Shown here one piece after another: positions 6,467 through 12,633 of a stretch of DNA of 13,671 nucleotides (positions are counted from its first letter, which is position 1; every line of letters starts with the position of its first letter). The notes beneath the pieces are model-generated. The model saw only the letters and a program-made list of their open reading frames with translations, ran no database searches and had not been told where the DNA came from. A program made the translations under genes and the position numbers. Source of the DNA: Actinomycetes bacterium (GTDB taxonomy: Bacteria > Actinomycetota > Acidimicrobiia > Acidimicrobiales > Palsa-688); NCBI GenBank assembly GCA_021819345.1, contig JAKARG010000028.1, positions 1 to 13,671 on the forward strand, written 5' to 3'.

Positions 6467-6924
6467 ACTGCTCGGAAGGCTCGACAACCGGCCCGGCGGA
6501 GCCGGTCGTAGAGCCCGGGGAGCTGGTGCGGGCTGCCGGCGGGATCCCGTGGCGCCGCGACGGAGACGGCCGGGTGGAGGTCGTCCTCGTGCACCGCCCC
6601 CGCTACGACGACTGGAGCCTCCCCAAGGGCAAGCTCGAGGCGGGCGAGAGCGACGAGGCGGCCGCGCTGCGGGAGGTGGAGGAGGAGACCGGAGTGCTCG
6701 GGCGGCTCGGAGAGGAGCTGCCGAGCACCACCTACCTCGACCGCAGCGGGAGGACCAAGCGGGTCCGGTACTGGGCGATGACGGTTGCCTCCGGGGTGGT
6801 GGCCGGGGCCAACGAGGTCGACGACGCCAGATGGGTCCCGGCCGACGCAGCGCTGCCGATGCTGAGCTACGACCGGGACCGAGAGGTCCTCTCGGTCCTC
6901 CTCGGCTCGCTCGACGTCCGCTGA
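6463..6924 (+). CDS. Nudix hydrolase, equivalent of the N-terminal half of MutT1
   Basis: 153 residues, starting GTG 6463 with a 4-base GTGA overlap with the ppk1 stop and GAGG 8 bases upstream. The Nudix box G-x5-E-x7-R-E-U-x-E-E-x-G-U is complete (GKLEAGE, then REVEEETGV), preceded by VHRPRYDDWSLPKGK. These enzymes cleave nucleoside diphosphates linked to another group. The sequence and place beside ppk1 match mycobacterial MutT1, which acts on 8-oxo-dGTP and diadenosine polyphosphates; that protein carries a histidine-phosphatase domain after its Nudix domain. This protein ends (YDRDREVLSVLLGSLDVR) just where that second domain would begin. A matching phosphatase gene lies at 8281. The stop faces the convergent sortase gene 34 bases away. 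Confidence 0.93.
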   Translation: MNCSEGSTTGPAEPVVEPGELVRAAGGIPWRRDGDGRVEVVLVHRPRYDDWSLPKGKLEAGESDEAAALREVEEETGVLGRLGEELPSTTYLDRSGRTKRVRYWAMTVASGVVAGANEVDDARWVPADAALPMLSYDRDREVLSVLLGSLDVR

Positions 6925-6958
6925 GCCCGGCCCCGCCGGCGGTGTCGGTCCAGTCGGG

Positions 6959-8203
6959 TCAGACCGTCGGGGGCAGGAGCCGCACGACCTGCTCGAAGCA
7001 CAGCCAGAGCGGTACGGCAGCGATCGCCACCCCGGCGGCGAGGGTCGCGGCCTTGTGCCACCCACGCCGCCGGGAGGCGAGGACCCGGGTCGCGACCCAC
7101 AGGGCGACCACGAGGGCCCCGAAGGCGATGGCCGGCCCACGGGCGTCGGCATTGCCCTCCGTCAGGCTCCTCACCGTCGGTGCGAACGGCTCGGCAGCGC
7201 TCACCGATGTGCCCTGCGGTCTCGACGGGCCGTACGGCCGGGCGGCCCGGGGGCTCGCGCCGGGAGCCGACCGGGGTTGCGAGGAGGACGAAGCTGCCCG
7301 GGTGCCCACCGAGGACCGGGTAGGGGTGCCGGTAGGGCTGCCGACGAGCGCTGCCAGGACCACCAACCTGGTCGCGGCCGAATAGGGCGGATTGCAGGTG
7401 GTGAGGGTCAGCAGCGCCCGGTGGCTCGGAGCGAGCACCCCGACGTCGTCGGGGTTGACCACGTGGTGGCCGAGCACCCGGTAGTCGAAGGTCCGCCCCT
7501 CGGTGTCGGTGATGTAGATCCAAGCCCCCGGGCGTAGGCGTCCCAGCTCGAAGAACGGGGCCCCGTAGGTCGTGCGGTGGCCGGCGATGCCGACGTTGCC
7601 CTGCTGGCCGGGCAGCGGGGTACCCGGGTAGTGGCCCGGCCCCTCCGCCAGGTCGTTCTCCGCCACGCCCTGCACGACGTACTTGTCGACCCCGATCGAG
7701 GGGATCACGATGTGGTCGACCGCCTGGCCCACCGGTGGGGAGGGCGTGAGGCCGCCCTCGCCGGCGGCCGGCGTGCCGGCGTGGGAGTGGGTGTCGCCTC
7801 TGGCGGCGCTCGTGGATGCTCCGGAGCCCGACGAGCTCACCACCGGGTCGTGCGCCACGACGCCGGTGCGCCCACCCGGTCGCGCCGGCTGGTTCCCGGG
7901 TGCGCCCGCCCGCCCAGGGTGGGAGGAGCGGCTGGTCCCGGAGGCGGAGCTGTGCTCGCCCGTGCTCTCGGCGTGCAGGGCCAGGAACTGGCGATGGAGG
8001 ACGGCTTGGGAGTGGGCCTCTGCGAAGCCGGTGCCCCAGAGCTGGTAGGCGACGAAGGCCACGATCACGAGCCCGAGGGTGACCAGCCCGAGCCCCACTT
8101 CTCGCATCACGCCTCGGGCGACCCCGCCGGCGCGCCCGGAGCGGATGGTGCGGCGTGGTGCAGCCCCGGGACCCGGGGTGGCGACGGCGTCGAGCCCTGG
8201 CAC
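6959..8203 (-). CDS. Class E sortase
   Basis: 414 residues from GTG 8203. Sortases are membrane cysteine transpeptidases that cut sorting signals (often LAxTG for class E) and attach proteins to the cell wall or pili. An N-terminal membrane helix is at about 37-56 (LGLVTLGLVIVAFVAYQLW), followed by a long Ser/Gly/Ala/Pro-rich outer linker (about 70-150). The catalytic domain has DHIVIPSIGVDKYVVQG, H209 in GIAGHRTTYGAPF, C270 in LTTCNPP and R279 in ATRLVV, so the His-Cys-Arg triad is complete. Two more membrane helices lie at the C-terminus (AIAFGALVVALWVATRVL, and TLAAGVAIAAVPLWLCF). An ATG at 8107 with GAGG 4 bases upstream is a possible shorter start (382 residues). No LPxTG-like substrate is encoded nearby. 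It sits between the two MutT1-like half genes on the opposite strand. Confidence 0.92.
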   Translation of the reverse strand: MPGLDAVATPGPGAAPRRTIRSGRAGGVARGVMREVGLGLVTLGLVIVAFVAYQLWGTGFAEAHSQAVLHRQFLALHAESTGEHSSASGTSRSSHPGRAGAPGNQPARPGGRTGVVAHDPVVSSSGSGASTSAARGDTHSHAGTPAAGEGGLTPSPPVGQAVDHIVIPSIGVDKYVVQGVAENDLAEGPGHYPGTPLPGQQGNVGIAGHRTTYGAPFFELGRLRPGAWIYITDTEGRTFDYRVLGHHVVNPDDVGVLAPSHRALLTLTTCNPPYSAATRLVVLAALVGSPTGTPTRSSVGTRAASSSSQPRSAPGASPRAARPYGPSRPQGTSVSAAEPFAPTVRSLTEGNADARGPAIAFGALVVALWVATRVLASRRRGWHKAATLAAGVAIAAVPLWLCFEQVVRLLPPTV

Positions 8204-8210
8204 GCCATCC

Positions 8211-8216
8211 AGGGTA
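8211..8216 (-). promoter_or_regulatory. Predicted -10 box of the sortase gene (leaderless)
   Basis: On the minus strand TACCCT lies 7 bases before the GTG at 8203, repeating the spacing seen at tatA and ppk1. The 77-base gap to the divergent phosphatase start therefore holds both promoters. Confidence 0.5.
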
Positions 8217-8268
8217 GAGGCCCACGGCGGGCCCACCAGGTCGGAGAGCCCCGAGCTTCGCACTTTGG

Positions 8269-8274
8269 CAGACT
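8269..8274 (+). promoter_or_regulatory. Possible -10 box of the histidine phosphatase gene
   Basis: CAGACT (matching the key A and T of a -10 box) lies 6 bases before GTG 8281, and there is no well-placed ribosome binding site. Weak on its own; it gains support from the same layout at other genes of the window. Confidence 0.3.
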
Positions 8275-8280
8275 GTCGGG

Positions 8281-8757
8281 GTGGCGCTGATCCTCGTCCG
8301 GCACGCCCATGCCGGCGCCCGACGCGACTGGGCCGGCGACGACCGGCTCCGCCCCTTGTCCCCGAAAGGTCGGCGACAGTCCGAGGGCCTGGTCGGCCTG
8401 CTCGAGCCGTTCGCCTGCCAGCGGGTCCTGTCGAGCCCCTACGAGCGCTGCGTCGACACCCTCCGCCCGCTGGCCGAGCGGTTGAGCCTCCGGGTCGAGC
8501 CGCTCGAGGAGCTCGCCGAGGGCAACACGAGCGCCGCTCTGGCCCTGGTGAGAGCGCTTTCGGACGAGAAGGTCGCCGTGTGCACCCACGGCGACGTCGT
8601 CGCCGAGGTGCTCGTCTCCCTCGCCGACGAGGACCGCTTGGACCTCGGGGAGCACCCGCGCCAGGCCAAGGGCTCGGCGTGGGCTCTCGAAGCGAGCGGC
8701 GGGCGCTTCGTGTCCGCCCACTACCTCCCCGCTCGGGAGGGCACGACCGAGGGCTGA
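8281..8757 (+). CDS. SixA-like histidine phosphatase, equivalent of the C-terminal half of MutT1
   Basis: 158 residues. This is the histidine phosphatase (phosphoglycerate mutase-like) family. LILVRHAHAG at the N-terminus carries the phospho-accepting H8 of the R-H-[GA] motif. RVLSSPYERCVDTLRPLAERL supplies the usual conserved arginine region, and VCTHGDVVAEVL the second active-site histidine. It is as short as SixA-type phosphohistidine phosphatases. The stretches AGARRDWAGDDRLRPLSPKG and GSAWALEASGGRFVSAHYLP closely match the C-terminal domain of mycobacterial MutT1. Together with the Nudix protein upstream it adds up to 311 residues, about the length of fused MutT1. GTG 8281 is the only start consistent with the motif at the extreme N-terminus. 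Its own substrate is not certain. Confidence 0.88.
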   Translation: MALILVRHAHAGARRDWAGDDRLRPLSPKGRRQSEGLVGLLEPFACQRVLSSPYERCVDTLRPLAERLSLRVEPLEELAEGNTSAALALVRALSDEKVAVCTHGDVVAEVLVSLADEDRLDLGEHPRQAKGSAWALEASGGRFVSAHYLPAREGTTEG

Positions 8758-9047
8758 AGCCAGCGGTGGCGAGCAGCTGGTCGGGCCGGCTCCGGCACTC
8801 GGCTGGCCGAAGCGGCACCGAGGTCCGGCCCCGCCGGGGCTCGGGCGGGCTCCGCCGCTCTGGGCTGTCTCGGCGGTCTTCGGCGGTCTTCGCCGGGTCG
8901 GGCGGCCTTCGGCGGGCTGGCCACTTGCCGCCGAGTGTTCATCTCTGCTCGAGCCGCCCGTAACCCTGGGGCAACCTCCCGGTTCCCCGGCTCGGATAGA
9001 CACCCCTCGTTGTCGCCGTTCCGAGGTCAACTACCCGAGGAGACACC
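8758..9047 (+). other. 290-base gap upstream of the phosphate transporter, with short GC-rich repeats
   Basis: No gene seen. GCCCC (8828-8832) and GGGGC (8836-8840) form a small hairpin without a T run. Two perfect adjacent copies of CGGCGGTCTT lie at 8871-8890, with decayed relatives to about 8918. The last 110 bases are less GC-biased and must hold the transporter promoter, but I could not settle on a -35/-10 pair. Confidence 0.5.
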
Positions 9048-10490
9048 GTGCCCGACCTCACCGCAACCCTCGACGAGGCCCCCCTCAGTCGGTTCCATTC
9101 CCGCGCCATCGTCACCGCCGGCATGGGCTTCTTCACCGACGCCTACGACTTGTTCATCATCGGCACCGCCACCACCCTGATCGCCAAGCAGTGGCACCTC
9201 TCCTCGTCCCAGACCGGCCTCGTGAACTCGATCACGCTCATCTCGGCATTCGTCGGGGCGTTCTTCTTCGGGCGCCTGGCCGACAAGCTCGGGCGGACCC
9301 GGATCTACGGCCTCGAGGCCCTGCTCATGGTCGGCGGCGCGCTCGCCTCTGCGTTCGCCCCCGACCTCGCGTGGCTGCTCGTGTTCCGCTTCGTGCTCGG
9401 GATCGGCGTCGGCGGCGACTACCCGATGTCGGCGGTGCTCATGAGCGAGTACGCCAACCGCAAGAACCGGGGCCGCCTGGTCGGTCTGGTGTTCTCGATG
9501 CAGGCGCTCGGCACCGTCGCGGGCTACGTCGTCGGCCTCACCTTGCTGTCGGCCGGGGTCCGCGACGACATCACCTGGCGGCTCTTGCTCGGCTTCGGCG
9601 CGCTCCCCGCGGCGGCGGTGATCTACCTGCGCCGGCGGATGCCCGAGTCGCCGAGGTACCTGGAGCGGGTGGACGGTCGCCCCGAGGAGGCGACCGCCGC
9701 GGTGAAGAAGTTCTCCGAAGGTGCGTTGGTCGTCGACGCAGAGCCCGCCGGCGGGCGGCGGTCGCGCCGGCTCTCGTTGTGGTCGTTCGTCTCCGACAGG
9801 CGTTACCTGACCGTCCTCATCGGCACGGCAGGAAGCTGGTTCTTCTTCGACTACGCCTACTACGGCAACTCGGTGTCGGCCCCGCTCATCGTCTCTAGCG
9901 TGCTCGGGAAGTCGGCCACCCTGCCCCAGGTGCTCGCGCTCCAGCTCATGGTCTTCAGCGTCGCCGCCGTACCCGCCTACTTCCTCGCAGCCTTCTTCAT
10001 GGACCGGATCGGGCACCGGCGCCTTCAGCTCATCGGTTTCCCGCTCATGGGCCTTGCGTTCCTCCTCATCGGCGTGATCCCCGGGATCACCGCGGCGATC
10101 ACCCCGTTCCTCCTCCTCTTCGGGGTGAGCTACTTCTTCGCCGAGTTCGGGCCCAACACGACGACCTTCGTGCTCGCCGGCGAGGTCTTCCCGACGAGTG
10201 CCCGTACCACCGGCCACGGGATCTCGGCCGGGGTGGCAAAGGTCGGGGCCTTCATCGGGGTCTACGTGTTCCCGATCATGAAGACCGACTTCGGGGTGAG
10301 CGGAGCCCTGCGCATCTCGGCGCTGTTCGCCCTGGTCGGGACGCTGCTGACCCTGCTGATCCCCGAGCCGGCCGGGCGGAGCCTCGATGACGTGGCGGCC
10401 GAGGAGGTGGTCGCCGGGGCCGAGAGCATCGTGGCATCGGCCGCCGACCCCCTTCGCAGCGCGCGGAGCGGGCGGGGCGGCGCAGGTTGA
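9048..10490 (+). CDS. PHS-family phosphate:H+ symporter (major facilitator superfamily)
   Basis: 480 residues, twelve predicted membrane helices with a central cytoplasmic loop at about 200-250. It resembles the phosphate:proton symporter family of fungal Pho84 and PiPT. The residues that form the PiPT phosphate and proton path line up with the same spacing: D31 in FFTDAYD, D124 and Y125 in GGDYPMS, Q152 27 residues after Y125, W264, D268 and Y272 in WFFFDYAYYG, N370 in FGPNTTTF, and K398 28 residues later. The MFS loop motif GRLADKLGRTR is at 75-85. The start is firm: AGGAG (9038-9042) lies 5 bases before the GTG. It probably imports inorganic phosphate (an organic acid porter of the same superfamily is less likely given these residues) and lies between a polyphosphate kinase neighbourhood and a SenX3/RegX3-like pair. 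Confidence 0.88.
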   Translation: MPDLTATLDEAPLSRFHSRAIVTAGMGFFTDAYDLFIIGTATTLIAKQWHLSSSQTGLVNSITLISAFVGAFFFGRLADKLGRTRIYGLEALLMVGGALASAFAPDLAWLLVFRFVLGIGVGGDYPMSAVLMSEYANRKNRGRLVGLVFSMQALGTVAGYVVGLTLLSAGVRDDITWRLLLGFGALPAAAVIYLRRRMPESPRYLERVDGRPEEATAAVKKFSEGALVVDAEPAGGRRSRRLSLWSFVSDRRYLTVLIGTAGSWFFFDYAYYGNSVSAPLIVSSVLGKSATLPQVLALQLMVFSVAAVPAYFLAAFFMDRIGHRRLQLIGFPLMGLAFLLIGVIPGITAAITPFLLLFGVSYFFAEFGPNTTTFVLAGEVFPTSARTTGHGISAGVAKVGAFIGVYVFPIMKTDFGVSGALRISALFALVGTLLTLLIPEPAGRSLDDVAAEEVVAGAESIVASAADPLRSARSGRGGAG

Positions 10491-10518
10491 GCGAGCCAGG
10501 CCGAACGGCGCAGGCTGA
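10479..10518 (+). repeat. Short direct repeat at the transporter stop codon
   Basis: GGCGCAGGTTGA (10479-10490, including the stop) recurs as GGCGCAGGCTGA at 10507-10518 with one mismatch, 28 bases apart. No known role; it may be a small local duplication. Confidence 0.5.
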
Positions 10519-10628
10519 ACCGTGGAGCCCGCTGGCGCAGGGGTGGTGGTGCCGGGTGGCCGGGACGAGGACCCCGGTCGGTCGCCCGGCGAGGACCCCG
10601 TAGCAGGGCTCGCGAGCGGTGGGCCCGG

Positions 10629-10634
10629 TAGGAT
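10629..10634 (+). promoter_or_regulatory. Predicted -10 box for the kinase/regulator operon
   Basis: TAGGAT within GGTAGGAT, the same look as the boxes before ppk1 and the gene after leuA. Transcription would start near 10641, just before GGAGGAG and a GTG at 10651. No clear -35 box. Confidence 0.45.
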
Positions 10635-10650
10635 GAACCACGGAGGAGAC

Positions 10651-10752
10651 GTGCACCGACCCCGAGGAATGGGTCCGCCTCGCTCGGCCCGGGTGGGCCA
10701 CCGGGCAGGATCGAAGCGGCGGACCGAGCAGCCCGCCCGAGCGAGGAGGTGA
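10651..10752 (+). CDS. Possible short Arg-rich upstream ORF coupled to the sensor kinase
   Basis: 33 codons from GTG 10651, with GGAGG (10642-10646) 4 bases upstream and a predicted -10 box ahead of that. The stop TGA overlaps the kinase GTG (GTGA, 10749-10752). The peptide has ten arginines and one lysine and no similarity that I recognise. The kinase GTG has GAGGAG directly against it, too close for normal initiation, so the kinase may be translated by reinitiation after this ORF. The ORF could also be chance in GC-rich DNA; the signal is its position, not its composition. Confidence 0.4.
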   Translation: MHRPRGMGPPRSARVGHRAGSKRRTEQPARARR

Positions 10753-11921
10753 CCCCGACGTCTGTCAACCCCGACCTCACTGCACCGTGGCTGCCCGCCG
10801 GGTCGCCAGGCGCCGTCGAGGCGGTGTCCCGCCTTGCCGGCGCGCTCGAGGTGTTGCAGGTAGGCGTGGTGATCGCCGACGAGTCCGGGGCCGAGGTGTA
10901 CCGCAACAGCTCGGCCGGGGCCTCGGGTGACCGGCTGGGGGATGTTCTCGCCGAGCGAGCAGTGAGCGAGCTGCTCCACGCTGCACAGAGGGGATCGCCG
11001 GCGGAGAGGTCGCTCGAGCTCTTCGCCCCCCTGCGACGCAACCTACTGATCCGGGCCTATCCGATATCGACCGCCGACGGATTCGTCGGGGCCGTGGCCG
11101 TGATCGAGGATGTCTCGGAGCGCCGGCGCCTCGACGCCATCCGCCGTGACTTCGTGGCCAACGTGAGCCACGAGCTGAAGACGCCGGTCGGCGCCCTGAG
11201 CCTCCTCGCCGAGACCCTCGACGGAGAGGACGACCCCGAGGTGGTCGCCCGCCTCTCGGCCAGGGTGGCCGCAGAGGCGGGCCGCCTCGGGCGGATCATC
11301 GACGACTTGCTCGACCTGTCCCGGATCGAGACCAACGAGGTGGCGGCGAGCCAGCTCGTGCCCGTATCCGAGCTGGTCGGCTCGGCGTTCGACGTAGTGG
11401 GCCCGGCTGCGGCGAGCCTCGGGGTGAGCCTGCACTCCGAGGAGGTCGTCGCCGGCATCGCAGTGGCCGGCGACCGGCGGGACCTGGTCTCGGCGCTCTC
11501 CAACCTGGTCGACAACGCCGTGAAGTACTCCGAGCGAGGGTCCCGGGTCGACGTGTCGGTGACGGTCGAGGGCGAGGTCGTGCGGATCGAGGTGGTCGAC
11601 CGAGGGATCGGCATCCCGCTTCGCGACCGAGAGCGGATCTTCGAGCGGTTCTACCGGGTCGACCGGGCCCGCAGCCGCCTCACCGGGGGGACCGGCCTAG
11701 GGCTGTCGATCGTCCGCCACGTCGCGGTCAACCACGGCGGCGAGGTCCGGGTGGAGTCCGAGGAAGGGATCGGCTCGACCTTCACCCTCGTCCTGCCCGT
11801 GAAGCTGACCGATCCGGAGCGCTCGGGCGCTCCGGGCCGGCAGGACCCCTTCGCGCAGCCGGACGGGGGCTGTGGCGTCGCTCCGGGGGCCGGCGCGCCG
11901 GAGCGGGGTGACGATGGCTGA
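10749..11921 (+). CDS. senX3: SenX3-like sensor histidine kinase without membrane segments
   Basis: 390 residues. A PAS-like domain lies at about 25-125 (LEVLQVGVVIADESGAEVYRN to VGAVAVIEDVSERR). The dimerization/phosphoacceptor domain has H141 in RRDFVANVSHELKTPVGALS, nearly identical to SenX3. The ATPase domain shows the N box (LSNLVDNAVKYS), G1 (DRGIGIP), F box (FERFYRVDRARS) and G2 (GGTGLGLSIV). SenX3 phosphorylates RegX3 when phosphate is scarce. Mycobacterial SenX3 begins with two membrane helices; here the protein starts just before the PAS domain and has none, and the sequence upstream is Arg-rich, so it looks cytoplasmic. A Pro/Gly-rich tail follows LVLPVKL. The gene overlaps the regulator by 8 bases. 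The GTG start is the first possible in this frame but has a badly spaced ribosome site. Confidence 0.9.
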   Translation: MTPTSVNPDLTAPWLPAGSPGAVEAVSRLAGALEVLQVGVVIADESGAEVYRNSSAGASGDRLGDVLAERAVSELLHAAQRGSPAERSLELFAPLRRNLLIRAYPISTADGFVGAVAVIEDVSERRRLDAIRRDFVANVSHELKTPVGALSLLAETLDGEDDPEVVARLSARVAAEAGRLGRIIDDLLDLSRIETNEVAASQLVPVSELVGSAFDVVGPAAASLGVSLHSEEVVAGIAVAGDRRDLVSALSNLVDNAVKYSERGSRVDVSVTVEGEVVRIEVVDRGIGIPLRDRERIFERFYRVDRARSRLTGGTGLGLSIVRHVAVNHGGEVRVESEEGIGSTFTLVLPVKLTDPERSGAPGRQDPFAQPDGGCGVAPGAGAPERGDDG

Positions 11922-12618
11922 ACCGGTCACCGTGCTCGTGGTCGAGGACGAGGAGAGCTTCGTCGAGGCCCTGGTCGTCGGGCTCAAGCGAGAGGGGTTC
12001 CTCGTCGAGGTGGCAACCGACGGCGTGGAGGCGCTCGAGATCTTCGACCAGGTCCGCCCCCAGCTGGTCCTGCTCGACGTGTGGCTGCCGCGCCTGTCGG
12101 GCATCGACGTCTGCCGGGAGCTACGGGCGCGCAGTCGGGTACCGATCATCATGGTCACCGCCAAGAGCAGCGAGATCGACACCGTGGTCGGCCTCGAGGT
12201 CGGCGCCGACGACTACGTCACCAAGCCCTACCGGCTCCGGGAGCTGGTGGCCCGGATGAGGGCGGTGCTGCGTCGCTTCCCTGGCGCCGACGAGCCGCCA
12301 GCGGTCCCGGAGGTCTTGGAGGTGGGGGAGCTGAGACTGGACTCCGAGCGCCACGAGGTCCAGCTCGGAGGGCGGCCGGTCGCCTTGCCGCTCAAGGAGT
12401 TCGAGCTGTTGGAGGTGCTGATGGGTAGCGCCGGCCGGGTCCTCACCCGCGAGACCCTGATCGACCGGGTATGGGGGCCCCACTACGTGGGCGACACCAA
12501 GACCCTGGACGTCCATGTCAAGCGGCTGCGGGCGAAGATCGAGGAGGACCCGTCTCGCCCGGCACGGATCACCACCATCCGCGGCCTCGGGTACAAGTTC
12601 GAGCGAGCCCGGCCCTGA
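11914..12618 (+). CDS. regX3: RegX3-like response regulator (OmpR/PhoB family)
   Basis: 234 residues. The receiver domain (about 5-118) has the acidic pair E11/D12, phosphorylated D55 in LVLLDVWLP, T82 in IIMVTAKS and K104 in DDYVTKPY. The winged-helix DNA-binding domain (about 130-232) has LPLKEFELLEVLM, GRVLTRETLIDRVWG and GDTKTLDVHVKRLRAKIEEDP, ending IRGLGYKFE, which tracks mycobacterial RegX3 closely. The family controls phosphate uptake and stress genes; ppk1 and the phosphate transporter nearby are natural candidate targets (inference). The ATG at 11914 lies inside the end of the kinase gene (8-base overlap), implying coupled translation. The longer frame from 11872 is less likely because residues before MAEPVTVLVVEDEE do not belong to the fold. 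In mycobacteria the two genes are separated by repeats; here there is no gap. Confidence 0.94.
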   Translation: MAEPVTVLVVEDEESFVEALVVGLKREGFLVEVATDGVEALEIFDQVRPQLVLLDVWLPRLSGIDVCRELRARSRVPIIMVTAKSSEIDTVVGLEVGADDYVTKPYRLRELVARMRAVLRRFPGADEPPAVPEVLEVGELRLDSERHEVQLGGRPVALPLKEFELLEVLMGSAGRVLTRETLIDRVWGPHYVGDTKTLDVHVKRLRAKIEEDPSRPARITTIRGLGYKFERARP

Positions 12619-12633
12619 GGCCGACCGGAGGGA

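Noticed and set aside
4868..6487. 539-residue open frame on the minus strand across ppk1
   Set aside because: Shadow of ppk1, which has every catalytic motif in its own frame.
8937..8943. GTTCATC before the phosphate transporter as a PHO-box
   Set aside because: Only one unit; no second unit at the 11-base distance expected of PhoB/PhoP-type direct repeats.
10559..10578. GC-rich hairpin after the transporter gene as its terminator
   Set aside because: A 5-6-bp stem with an 8-base loop and no T run; such stems are common by chance at this GC content.
9027..10979. 650-residue open frame on the minus strand across the transporter
   Set aside because: Shadow; rich in His, Glu and Gly with no membrane helix or domain, while the plus strand encodes a complete twelve-helix transporter.
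11872..11913. Longer start (GTG 11872) for the response regulator
   Set aside because: Adds 14 residues outside the receiver fold; ATG 11914 gives a normal N-terminus and a coupled overlap with the kinase gene.
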